Assembly: GCF_003952485.1 (NCBI RefSeq)
Contig: NZ_CP034447.1
Span: forward strand, 7,268,501 to 7,332,500
DNA length: 64,000 nt
Origin: Mesorhizobium sp. M1E.F.Ca.ET.045.02.1.1
Lineage (GTDB): Bacteria > Pseudomonadota > Alphaproteobacteria > Rhizobiales > Rhizobiaceae
Direction of reading: 5' to 3'
The translations under genes were made by a program, and so were the position numbers. Positions 1 to 7,866 of the stretch are shown here, one piece after another. Below the pieces are notes generated by a model. It searched no databases. It was not told where the DNA came from and saw only the letters and a program-made list of their open reading frames with translations. Each line of letters opens with the position of its first letter. Positions within the stretch are counted from its first letter, which is position 1.

Positions 1-257
1 GGGCCGCGCGGGCTGGTGTCGGGGCATACGATGACGAGCCCCAGCTCGGCGGCCATGCGGCGGTATTCGCCCTTGTCCATGACGTTGGCGTGCGTGCAAG
101 TGAGGCCCGACAGGTACCAAAGGACCGGCACATGGCCTTCGGCGGCCTGGGGCGGCGCGAAGACGGCAAAGGTCATGTCGCAGGCGCAAGCCTGCGAGGC
201 ATGCGAGTAGACGCCCTGGACGCCGCCATGCGATTTGGACGTGGAAAGGACTTTCAT
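1..257 (-). CDS. fghA: S-formylglutathione hydrolase, N-terminal part (runs off window)
   Basis: This gene is cut by the window start; only about the first 85 residues are present. The protein begins MKVLSTSKSHGG and contains LWYLSGLTCTHANV and GLVIVCPDTSPRG, which are the N-terminal strands and oxyanion-hole region of the esterase-D / S-formylglutathione hydrolase family. These enzymes hydrolyse S-formylglutathione to formate and glutathione in cytoplasmic formaldehyde detoxification. The catalytic Ser-Asp-His lies outside the window. The ATG is preceded by a GGCGGAG-type ribosome site. A formaldehyde-removing enzyme would suit the neighbouring amine-demethylating flavoprotein, but that link is inferred. 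Confidence 0.85.
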   Translation of the reverse strand, partial: MKVLSTSKSHGGVQGVYSHASQACACDMTFAVFAPPQAAEGHVPVLWYLSGLTCTHANVMDKGEYRRMAAELGLVIVCPDTSPRG

Positions 258-357
258 CGGCTCCGCCTCCTGTCAGCTATCTCGGGCCCGGCATAGCCGC
301 CGGACCTCGCAATCGCAACCTTGCGCCTTGCAAAACGGCGTAATCGAGCTCCAACGC

Positions 358-2427
358 CTAGTCCGCCGCCAGCGCCGCCACCTCCCGCCGGAAAGGCAGA
401 GCGTCGCCGATATCGGGTTCGTCCAGCTCGCGGGCGAATCGATGGCCGGCATAGGTTGCCCAAGCGATCGGTCCCGGCGCTTCGGCGTCGCCGATGGCCT
501 TGACCGAACGGATGCCATTGCCGGCCCACTCGTTTTCCCGCGCCTTGAGCTCGCGCCAAACGGCGTCGTCCTGATTGCGCGACGTGACCAGAACGACGGC
601 ATCGGCAGCCAGGTCCTGTTTCGCGCCGGTGTAGACGCAAGCCGTCACGACGCCGCCTGAGGCTATATTCGCGACGATCCGGTTGAGGACGATATCTACT
701 CCCAGCTCCGCCAGGCGGCGGTGGATGGCCCCCTGCTCCAGCGTGTTGCGTGTCCAGTCCGAGACATAGGCCGACGGGGTCACCAGGGTCACCTTTGCGC
801 CCTGACGCGCCATCAGCTCGGCGAGGACGCCTCCCATGTAGTAGTGATCGTCGTCGAAGAGCACGACGTTGCCGCCCGGCACCTTGCCGTCCATCAGATC
901 GTCGGGCGTGTAGACCGTTATGGCGGCGTCGATCGGCATCGGCACAACATGGGCGCGCGCGACGCCGTCACGCCGCCAGGTCGATCCGGTCGCGACGGCG
1001 ACGTTCTGGAATCCGAAGGACAGGATGTCGTCGGCCGTCAGCCGGCTTGCGAAATAGATGTCGACATTCGGCATCTGGCTGAGCTGATACTGCCGGTAGT
1101 CGCGCACCCGGCCCCAGGCCGACAGGCCCGGAAGCCGGCTCTCGCGCGCCACGCGTCCGCCGAGCTCGGTGCCCGCTTCCGCTATGGCCACCTGGTAGCC
1201 GCGCAGGCCGAGCGCACGGGCGGCCTCCAGTCCGGCCGGCCCGGCGCCGACGATCAGCACGCTGTCGCTGTCGCCCTTGGCCTGCATGCGCTCCGGATGC
1301 CAGCCCTTGCGCCATTCCTCCATGAAGGTCGGGTTCTGCGTGCAGCGCGAGATCGACATCGTCATGTCGCCGGTGATGCAGATGTTGCAGCCGATGCATT
1401 CGCGGATGTCCTCGATGCGGCCCTCCTCGATCTTCCTCGGCAGGAAGGGATCGGCGATCGACGGGCGGGCGCAGCCGATGAAGTCGAGCGTGCCCGACCT
1501 GATCATCCTGACCATCACGTCGGGCGAAGTGAAGCGGCCAACGCCGACGACCGGCTTCGAGGTCAGCTTCTTGATGCCGGAGACGAGGCTCTCCTGCGCG
1601 GCCTCTTCCTTGAAGCGCGACGGTCCCGAGCAATCCTCCCAGGCGCCATGGGCAAGATCCCAGAGATCAGGCAGGTCGGCATGCATCTCGATCATGTCGC
1701 GGACTTCCGAGTTGGCGAAGCCAAGCTCACTGATCATCTCGTCCAGCGACAGCCTGAGCGTCAGGCCGCAGGTGTCGCCGATCGCGTCGCGCCCTTCCTC
1801 GATCAGCTCGCGCATCAGCCGCGAGCGGTTTTCCAGCGAGCCGCCATATTCGTCGCCGCGCTGGTTGGTGGCGGTGGACAGAAAGTGCTGGATGATGCCG
1901 AAGCCGTGCGCGCCGTAGAGGCAGACCAGGTCGAAACCCGCCTGCCTGGCGCGCTTGAAGGCATTGCGGTGCCAGCGGCGCAGGTCGCGGATATCCTGCT
2001 TGTCCATGGCGCGCGCCTGCACCGGGTCGTTGGTGAAGGTGCGGATCGGCAGGGCCGACGGCCCGCGCGGAACCTCCTTTGTGTAGAGGTTGGGACCGTT
2101 GATGCCGGAATAGGCGAGCTGGATGCCGGCCAGCGCGCCGTGCTCGTGCATAGCTCTCGCCATCTTCGCCAGGGCCGGAATGTCGGCGTCGTCCCATAGC
2201 CGCAGTTCAATGAAGGGCGTGATCTCGGAGGTATGATGCATCTCCGTCTGCTCGGTGAAGATGACGCCCCATCCGCCTTCCGATTTGGTGCGGCGCATCT
2301 CGGCCGCGGCCGACGGATCGCGATAGCCGCCGCCATTGCAGTGGGGAACCTGATAGAAGCGGTTCTTGGCCGTCACCGGGCCGATCTTCATCGGTTCGAA
2401 CAGAATGTCGTAGCGCGGGTCGCGCAT
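358..2427 (-). CDS. Trimethylamine/dimethylglycine-dehydrogenase-like FMN/4Fe-4S/FAD oxidoreductase
   Basis: The 689-residue protein has the layout of the old-yellow-enzyme branch that includes trimethylamine dehydrogenase and dimethylglycine/N-methylproline demethylases. It has an N-terminal FMN TIM barrel (YGAHGFG at about 171, GDEYGGS at about 191), a 4Fe-4S cluster with Cys344, Cys347, Cys350 and Cys362, and a C-terminal nucleotide-binding domain with GAGPAG at about 394. Such enzymes oxidatively demethylate secondary or tertiary amines and release formaldehyde. I chose the ATG at 2427 because AGGAGGG lies 8 nt upstream; a longer in-frame start at 2478 would add 17 unlike residues. The substrate cannot be read from sequence. 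Nearby genes (proline-racemase family, DHDPS family, GMC oxidase) make a methylated proline or betaine derivative plausible. Confidence 0.8.
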   Translation of the reverse strand: MRDPRYDILFEPMKIGPVTAKNRFYQVPHCNGGGYRDPSAAAEMRRTKSEGGWGVIFTEQTEMHHTSEITPFIELRLWDDADIPALAKMARAMHEHGALAGIQLAYSGINGPNLYTKEVPRGPSALPIRTFTNDPVQARAMDKQDIRDLRRWHRNAFKRARQAGFDLVCLYGAHGFGIIQHFLSTATNQRGDEYGGSLENRSRLMRELIEEGRDAIGDTCGLTLRLSLDEMISELGFANSEVRDMIEMHADLPDLWDLAHGAWEDCSGPSRFKEEAAQESLVSGIKKLTSKPVVGVGRFTSPDVMVRMIRSGTLDFIGCARPSIADPFLPRKIEEGRIEDIRECIGCNICITGDMTMSISRCTQNPTFMEEWRKGWHPERMQAKGDSDSVLIVGAGPAGLEAARALGLRGYQVAIAEAGTELGGRVARESRLPGLSAWGRVRDYRQYQLSQMPNVDIYFASRLTADDILSFGFQNVAVATGSTWRRDGVARAHVVPMPIDAAITVYTPDDLMDGKVPGGNVVLFDDDHYYMGGVLAELMARQGAKVTLVTPSAYVSDWTRNTLEQGAIHRRLAELGVDIVLNRIVANIASGGVVTACVYTGAKQDLAADAVVLVTSRNQDDAVWRELKARENEWAGNGIRSVKAIGDAEAPGPIAWATYAGHRFARELDEPDIGDALPFRREVAALAAD

Positions 2428-2521
2428 ATCACTTCCCTCCTGTCGGCTGGCGCTGCGGGTGCTGCTGGGACTACTCATAGGTTGGCGCGGGTGCGGGAAA
2501 ACTATGGATTTCTTCTGTGCG

Positions 2522-2540
2522 GATTAGGACGCGCCTAATC
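2522..2540. promoter_or_regulatory. Palindrome in divergent promoter region, possible operator
   Basis: GATTAGG-N5-CCTAATC is a perfect 7-bp inverted repeat midway between the divergent starts of the amine-dehydrogenase-like gene (2427) and the M20 deacylase gene (2650). A further GGATTAG half-site lies about 30 bp downstream. Position and symmetry suggest a regulator site, perhaps for the LysR protein encoded at 3814-4749, but no consensus is known to me. Confidence 0.35.
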
Positions 2541-2649
2541 GCGTGCTTCCGTGGATTAGTCTCAAATGAACCGGGGCTGAGCCAAATGCGACTTCAGAGC
2601 GGCCGCGGCACGATGCTACACCGCCGGCAGCGGCAACGGGACAAGAGAG

Positions 2650-3807
2650 ATGGACAGCATCAGGATACTCGAACGGCTGATCGCCTTCCCGACAGTAAGC
2701 CGCGATTCGAACCTCGACCTCATCGGCTATGCGGCGGACCTGCTCGGCGCGAATGGCATTGCCTGCCAGATCATTCACAGCCCCGACGGTCACAAGGCCA
2801 ACCTCTTTGCCACGATCGGCCCGACCGACAAGCCCGGCATCATGCTGTCCGGCCATACCGACGTCGTTCCCGTCGACGGACAGAACTGGACGCTGCCTCC
2901 ATTCGCGATGACCGAACGCGACGGCAAGCTCTACGGGCGCGGCGCGGCGGACATGAAGGGCTTTGTGGCCTCAGCGCTCGCGGCCTGCCTCAAGGCCTCG
3001 ACGATAGCGCTTCGGACGCCCTTGCATCTCGCGCTCTCCTATGACGAGGAGGTCGGCTGCCTGGGCGTGCGCGGCCTGATCGAAATGCTGAGTGCTGCGC
3101 CGCAACGCCCGCTGCTGTGCATCGTCGGCGAGCCGACCAACATGCAGGTGGCGACGGGGCACAAGGGCAAGCTTGCGGCTCGCGCCGTCTGCAGGGGGCG
3201 AGAAGGCCATTCGGCGCTGGCTCCGCTGGCGCTCAACGCCATCCATCTCGGCTGCGACTTCGTGCGCTCCTTGCGTGACGAACAGGACCGGCTGACGCGC
3301 GAAGGCGCGCGCGACGGCGATTACGACATTCCCTACACGACCGTGCATGTCGGCAAGATCAATGCCGGCGTGGCGCTCAACATCGTGCCCAACCTTTGCC
3401 AGGTCGATTTCGAGATCCGCAACGTCGCCGCCGACGATGCCGCCGTCATTCTCGACAGGCTGCGCATTGCTGCGGCGCGCATTGCCGCCGACGCCGCTTC
3501 GATCGCGGCCGAAGCGGCGATCGACATCGAGATCACCAACACCTATCCGGGACTCGACACGCCGGCCGCTTCGGAAGCAGTGGCCTTCGTCAAATCGCTG
3601 ACCGGCGCCAACGACACGATGAAAGTCGCTTTCGGCACGGAAGGCGGATTGTTCAGCCGCGATCTCGGCACGCCGGCCGTCGTCTGCGGACCGGGTTCCA
3701 TGGCACAGGGACACAAGCCGGACGAATTTGTCAGTGTTGAACAGTTGCGGCGTTGCGACGGGATGCTGGAGCGGCTGCTGTCGCGGCTCGCCGACGGCTG
3801 GCCGTGA
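2650..3807 (+). CDS. argE: M20 family deacylase, acetylornithine deacetylase-like (ArgE)
   Basis: The 385-residue cytoplasmic metallo-hydrolase has the M20 landmarks: SGHTDVVPVDG around residue 67 with metal ligand His69 and the Asp71 region, YGRGAADMKG around 95 with the bridging Asp101, the catalytic DEEVG at 132, and a C-terminal GTEGG. Length and motif wording fit ArgE, which removes acetate from N-acetylornithine. Two M20 genes are common in rhizobial catabolic clusters, so it may instead deacylate a catabolic intermediate. It is divergent from the amine-dehydrogenase-like gene and converges on the LysR gene with a gap of only 6 bp. A GAGAG ribosome site precedes the ATG. Confidence 0.75.
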   Translation: MDSIRILERLIAFPTVSRDSNLDLIGYAADLLGANGIACQIIHSPDGHKANLFATIGPTDKPGIMLSGHTDVVPVDGQNWTLPPFAMTERDGKLYGRGAADMKGFVASALAACLKASTIALRTPLHLALSYDEEVGCLGVRGLIEMLSAAPQRPLLCIVGEPTNMQVATGHKGKLAARAVCRGREGHSALAPLALNAIHLGCDFVRSLRDEQDRLTREGARDGDYDIPYTTVHVGKINAGVALNIVPNLCQVDFEIRNVAADDAAVILDRLRIAAARIAADAASIAAEAAIDIEITNTYPGLDTPAASEAVAFVKSLTGANDTMKVAFGTEGGLFSRDLGTPAVVCGPGSMAQGHKPDEFVSVEQLRRCDGMLERLLSRLADGWP

Positions 3808-3813
3808 TATCGC

Positions 3814-4749
3814 CTATTTGACGATGCGTTCGGTGCCGAAGACGCCTTGCTCGACGACGAAGCGGCGACAGTGATCGATGAAGGCCTGCACCGTCAGCGT
3901 GCGGTGCTCGGCATTCGGCAGCGCAATTCCCATGGTCAGCGGCCTGATGTCGCCCAGCAGGGGCACGAAGACCAGCAATTTGCCGTCCGGCGACATGGTG
4001 TTGAGCGGCCGCATGTTGGCGATACCGTAGCCGAAGCCGTTGGCGACCATCGAGCGCATCACGGCGATGTCGCCGGTGCGCTCGGCGATCTTGGGCCGCA
4101 GGCCCTTGGGTTGGAAGGCCGAGAGGAAATATTCCCTGCTGTAGGGCAGGTCGAGAAGCACCATCGGCTCATCGACCAGTTCCTCCGGCGTGATGCTCGC
4201 CCTGCCCGCCAGGCGATGCGCGGCCGGCAGCATCACATAGGCTGGCAGTTGCATCAGCGGCTCGAACGTCATGTCCTGCGACAGTTCGAGATCGTAGGTG
4301 AGTGCTGCGTCTATCTCGCCACGCTGCAGCATCTCGAACAATTGCCCCTGGTTGCGCTCGAACTGCCTGACGCGCACGTCCGGATAGGCGTCCTCGAATT
4401 TCCTGCGCAGCGTCGGCAGCACGATCTGCGCGAAGGTGAGCAGGCAGCCGATAGCCAACGGTCCGCGCACCTTTTCGGCGATATCGCCGGCAATGTCGTG
4501 CAGCGCGTCCGCGTCGTTGAGCAGCCGCGCGGCTTCCTTGAGGAACAGGCGCCCTCCCGCGGTCAGCGCAAGTGCATGCGAGTGCTTGCGCACGAAGAGC
4601 TGGACGCCGAATTCCGCTTCGAGCTGGGCTATCGACGCCGAGATCGACGGCGGCGAGACATTCACCTGCTCGGCCGCCTTGGCGATCGAGCCGGCTTCGC
4701 CGACGGCGACGAAGTATTCGAGTTGTCTGAGGGTAAAGCGGAGCGGCAT
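3814..4749 (-). CDS. LysR-family transcriptional regulator
   Basis: The 311-residue protein starts MPLRFTLRQLEYFVAVGEAG and carries the N-terminal winged helix-turn-helix of LysR regulators (AKAAEQVNVSPPSISASI at about 22-39), followed by a two-lobed effector domain of normal length. It ends 6 bp from the end of the M20 deacylase gene, in convergent orientation. Upstream (lower strand) lies a decayed aldehyde dehydrogenase gene and then the DUF1028 and RidA genes, so its original target may have been the catabolic operon that has partly been lost. The effector is unknown. Targets could include the palindrome at 2522-2540. Confidence 0.85.
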   Translation of the reverse strand: MPLRFTLRQLEYFVAVGEAGSIAKAAEQVNVSPPSISASIAQLEAEFGVQLFVRKHSHALALTAGGRLFLKEAARLLNDADALHDIAGDIAEKVRGPLAIGCLLTFAQIVLPTLRRKFEDAYPDVRVRQFERNQGQLFEMLQRGEIDAALTYDLELSQDMTFEPLMQLPAYVMLPAAHRLAGRASITPEELVDEPMVLLDLPYSREYFLSAFQPKGLRPKIAERTGDIAVMRSMVANGFGYGIANMRPLNTMSPDGKLLVFVPLLGDIRPLTMGIALPNAEHRTLTVQAFIDHCRRFVVEQGVFGTERIVK

Positions 4750-4784
4750 CGTTCTATGTTGCCGGTTTGCACCCGGTGATCAAG

Positions 4785-5035
4785 TCACGGCCGCTCCTCG
4801 GTACTTGATCCAGGTGGTCTTCAACGCCGTGTATTTGTCGAGCACGTGCAGCGATAGATCACGCCCGAAGCCGGACTGGAGGCGACCCCGGCGAACGTCG
4901 CTCCGTGGCCGGATTGATGCTGGCGAAAGTCCGGCGGGAACGCGCAGGCACCGGCTTGCCGTCGATGAATGCCTTGTCGCGGAAACGGATCGCGGCCGCC
5001 TTGCCCACCCATTCCTTGTGGCTGAGGTCTCTCAT
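4785..5035 (-). pseudogene. Aldehyde dehydrogenase remnant, both ends kept and the middle deleted
   Basis: Read on the minus strand, the N-terminus is intact (MRDLSHKEWVGKAA, then FIDGKPVPA and SINPATE), as in PuuC-type NAD-dependent aldehyde dehydrogenases. After about 45 codons the frame jumps directly to the C-terminal signature QSGFGRDLSLHVLDKYT and KTTWIKY, followed by a short tail and a stop at 4785. The catalytic Glu and Cys and about 400 residues are missing, with a frame change at the junction near 4900. The gene must have encoded an aldehyde dehydrogenase of about 500 residues; what remains cannot be active. It sits in the same orientation as the DUF1028 and RidA genes, so it was probably part of their operon. 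Confidence 0.85.
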
Positions 5036-5056
5036 GCCGGTTCCAGACTGTCGGGA

Positions 5057-5731
5057 CTACTCGTCACCGGGAACGCCGTAACTCGGCGCGTCAGACGGGT
5101 TGAGGGCACGGGTGACGTAGGCATCGAGCTGGGGCTTGTAGATTTCCCATAAAGTTGCCAACTGCTCGATCGGACACTCCTCGGTCCAGTCGCAACGCAG
5201 GTCGGCGACGGGCCACGAAACATCGCGCACCAGCTTCATGCCGGCGGAGCGGACAGGCCCTGCCTCGCCGCCAGCATGAAGCGCCGCCCGCATCGTGGCG
5301 ATCAGCCGGTCGCCAAGGTTGCCTTCGGAGGCGAGGAAGGCATCGACCATGGCCTGCGGAATGCCGTCATTCGCAAGCAGGTTGCCGCCGCAGGCGACGT
5401 CCTCGCCGCGCGCCTCGGCCCAGATTTCAAGTGCCTTCGGCCCTGAATGGATTGCGCTGACGCCCGCGGTGTCGACAGCCAGTATCTGCCGGTATTCAAT
5501 GAAAGCTCCGGTCCGTTTCAGGATCGCGACGGCCTCAGTGGCGGAGGCGCCGCGCGCCATCAACTCCAATGCCCGAGGCCCAAGCGTCGGGTCGGTGACG
5601 TTCTGGCTGGCGACGGCGCCGACGCCGGCCTGCGCGTAGGCGCAACGGGCCGCGACGGCGGGAGACGACGAGGACACCGCCACCCCGAACATGCCCGTGC
5701 GCCGGCATCGCGCGACGATGGAAAAGGTCAT
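5057..5731 (-). CDS. DUF1028 family protein (Ntn-hydrolase-like)
   Basis: The 224-residue protein begins MTFSIVARCRRTGMFGVAVSS and continues with GVGAVASQN and GPRALELMARG, the conserved pattern of DUF1028. That family has an Ntn-hydrolase-like fold and no settled reaction. It is often encoded beside RidA proteins and peptidases or aldehyde dehydrogenases in amine or amino-acid catabolic clusters, as here, where the RidA gene ends only 5 bp upstream. I start at the ATG at 5731 because the family begins with this exact segment; longer readings run into the RidA gene in another frame. No signal peptide is visible. Confidence 0.85.
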   Translation of the reverse strand: MTFSIVARCRRTGMFGVAVSSSSPAVAARCAYAQAGVGAVASQNVTDPTLGPRALELMARGASATEAVAILKRTGAFIEYRQILAVDTAGVSAIHSGPKALEIWAEARGEDVACGGNLLANDGIPQAMVDAFLASEGNLGDRLIATMRAALHAGGEAGPVRSAGMKLVRDVSWPVADLRCDWTEECPIEQLATLWEIYKPQLDAYVTRALNPSDAPSYGVPGDE

Positions 5732-5736
5732 CGCGC

Positions 5737-6153
5737 TCAGTCCGGAATGACGGCGGTGCCGTCGATCTCGACCAGCCATTCCGGCCGAGCGAGGGCCGAC
5801 ACGACCAGGCCGGTCGAAACCGGATGCACGCCTTTGATGTATTCGCCCATCGTCTGGTAGACGGCTTCGCGATGCCGGACATCGGTCAGGTAGATCACCA
5901 CCTTCACCAGATGGTCCATCGTGCCGCCGCATTCCTCGATGAGCTGCTTGATGTTTTGCATGACCTTGTGGGTCTGCTCGACCGGATCGTGGCTGTCGAT
6001 GTTCTTGGCGGTATCGAGATCCTGCGGGCATTGGCCGCGCAGATAGACGGTGCGGCCGCCCCGCGTGACCACCGCCTGGCAGAGATCGTTGTCGAGCTTC
6101 TGCTCGGGATAGGTATCCTTGGTGTTGAAGGGGCGAATTCGCGTATGCGCCAT
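5737..6153 (-). CDS. RidA/YjgF/YER057c/UK114 family protein
   Basis: The 138-residue protein has the RidA core: TVYLRGQCPQDLDT in the first half, then KQLIEECGGTMDHLVKVVIYLTDV and a C-terminal ARPEWLVEIDGTAVIP. Members deaminate reactive enamine/imine intermediates made by PLP or flavin amine-oxidising enzymes, and some subgroups have other hydrolytic roles. The canonical Arg of active RidA is not evident in the tail, so this is probably a non-archetypal subgroup. Start at 6153 is set by GGAG 7 nt upstream. It is co-directional with the DUF1028 gene (5 bp apart) and the flavin monooxygenase-like gene (44 bp upstream), suggesting one transcript. Confidence 0.85.
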   Translation of the reverse strand: MAHTRIRPFNTKDTYPEQKLDNDLCQAVVTRGGRTVYLRGQCPQDLDTAKNIDSHDPVEQTHKVMQNIKQLIEECGGTMDHLVKVVIYLTDVRHREAVYQTMGEYIKGVHPVSTGLVVSALARPEWLVEIDGTAVIPD

Positions 6154-6197
6154 CTTTGTCTCCATCAGGTCGGGCTCGCGGCCGTCGTCAGCTCTGG

Positions 6198-7472
6198 TCA
6201 GGCATCCACGGTCTCGCGCTTCGCTGCAGCGTGGTAGGCCAGATATTTGCGCTGCGTGGAGATGCGGTCCGCCAGGTGCTTGGCATCGTGCCATACGCCC
6301 CAGATAAAACTCGACCCTCTTCGCGACTGCCAGGGCAGACCAAGGAAATAGATCCCTGGCTCGGTCGAGACGCCGCGCTGGTGCCTTGGCCGGCCCTTCT
6401 CGTCGAAAGCATCGACCTTCAGCCAGCTGTAGTCGACGGCAAAGCCCGTCGCCCAGATGATCGACACTATGCCGGCTTCGGCCAGATCGAGCTCGCGGAT
6501 CGGATTGGTCACGCATTCCGGATCGGGCTCGATCCGGCGAGCGGCGGGCTCTTCCGGGAGGTCAAGACCGTTCAGCGTTACATAAGCGTCGGCTTCGTCC
6601 AGCAGCGACATCAGGCTGGCGTCGCCGCGTGCGATATTGTTCGCAAGATCGGGCGCGAAGGTCATCACGCCGTCGTGATACGCCTTCGTCATGCCGACCA
6701 GGGTCAGGCCCTGCGCGGCCAGACGACGGAAATCGATCGTTTCGCCGCCGCGTGCGCCGCTCACCGCGATCGTGACGTGTTCGGTGCCGGGTCCCGGCGT
6801 TTCGACATCCCATTTGCCGAGGACTCCCAGCCACCAGCAGAAATCGCGCCCGCGATAGGCCCGCGGTGGGCGATCGTGCGGGCCGACCGAAAGATAGACG
6901 CGCCTGCCGGCGCGTTGGAGTTCGTCGGCGATCTGTACGCCCGATGATCCCGCGCCGACCACCAGCACTGCGCCTTTCGGCAACTGCGCGGGGTTGCGGT
7001 AGGCGCTGGAATGGATCTGCAGGACACCCGCATCGCCAGGAACAACAGGCGGAATGACGGGGATCTGGAAAGGTCCGGTCGCGGCGACGACGCTGTTGGC
7101 TTCGATCACACCATCCGACGTCTCGACGCGGAATCCGGGCCGACCGACATTTCTTTGCACGAGCTTGACCTCCACGCCGCAGCGGATCGGCGCATCGATC
7201 TGCTTCGCGTAGGCGACAAAATAATCGGCGACCTCTTCCTTGGGGGGAAAGCCGTCAGGACCAGTCCGCGCAAATTCCATGCCCGGGAACCGGTCATGCC
7301 AGGCCGGGCCATTGGCGACCAGGGAGTCCCACCGCTGTGAGCGCCAGCGCTCGGCGATCCGGCCGCGCTCGAGAATGAGATGAGGCACCCTGCATTTGGT
7401 CAGGTGCTCGCTCATAGCCACTCCCGCCTGGCCGCCGCCAACGACAAGCGTGTCTATCGTCTCAACCGACAT
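6198..7472 (-). CDS. FAD/NAD(P)-dependent flavoprotein monooxygenase-like protein
   Basis: The 424-residue protein has two Rossmann dinucleotide motifs: VVGGGQAG at 10-17 for FAD and VVGAGSSG at 171-178 for NAD(P). An ATG motif (IWATGFAVDYSW) lies near the C-terminus. This is the arrangement of class B flavin monooxygenases and of CzcO-type oxidoreductases. It probably oxidises a small nitrogen- or sulfur-containing substrate using NADPH and O2; the substrate is not evident. Start at 7472 has AAGGA 7 nt upstream; longer in-frame starts add unrelated residues. It lies upstream of the RidA and DUF1028 genes on the same strand, so it may lead that operon. Confidence 0.75.
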   Translation of the reverse strand: MSVETIDTLVVGGGQAGVAMSEHLTKCRVPHLILERGRIAERWRSQRWDSLVANGPAWHDRFPGMEFARTGPDGFPPKEEVADYFVAYAKQIDAPIRCGVEVKLVQRNVGRPGFRVETSDGVIEANSVVAATGPFQIPVIPPVVPGDAGVLQIHSSAYRNPAQLPKGAVLVVGAGSSGVQIADELQRAGRRVYLSVGPHDRPPRAYRGRDFCWWLGVLGKWDVETPGPGTEHVTIAVSGARGGETIDFRRLAAQGLTLVGMTKAYHDGVMTFAPDLANNIARGDASLMSLLDEADAYVTLNGLDLPEEPAARRIEPDPECVTNPIRELDLAEAGIVSIIWATGFAVDYSWLKVDAFDEKGRPRHQRGVSTEPGIYFLGLPWQSRRGSSFIWGVWHDAKHLADRISTQRKYLAYHAAAKRETVDA

Positions 7473-7866
7473 GCTCAGTCCTTTTCTGACCATCCGACAG
7501 CTTCCGCCGCGCGGGATGAAAACCGATTTTCGACGGCAGGTAGACGCAGCCCAAGGTGACCCCGTTCGCCGTGTTCTGGACAAGCAGCCGCGCCATCCGA
7601 CCGTCTCTCTATTGCAGCCGACAAGTAGCAGCAGGTGCCGGTAGGCGCACATAACGAATCTCCGAAGTCACGCGTAACCATTTCCGAATTTCTCGCACCG
7701 ATCGGCGCACCTAGAGTTCCAGCGGTCGGATCGATCGACACCGCTGCATGAGGTGACGGGCGAAGCCGGATACATGTCGGCACGGAACTGGTTTCGGAAC
7801 AGGAATGCGCTTCCGCGCGACCCGTTCCGCCATGCCTCGAGCGCCGACATCCTCGAAGGGCTGGGC
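7473..7866. other. Divergent intergenic region, no gene recognised
   Basis: This 394-bp stretch separates the divergent flavin monooxygenase-like and GMC oxidoreductase genes and probably holds both promoters. Short open frames exist on both strands but none resembles a known protein or has a convincing start. I see no repeat, RNA gene or Fnr-type box. Confidence 0.4.

Noticed and set aside
721..2199. A 492-codon open frame on the plus strand
   Set aside because: It is antisense to the amine-dehydrogenase-like flavoprotein and has no family features.
7473..7610. A 44-codon minus-strand frame starting MARLLVQNTANG next to the flavin monooxygenase start
   Set aside because: It overlaps the start of the next gene, has no clear ribosome site and no recognisable family; possibly a decayed gene end but not supportable.
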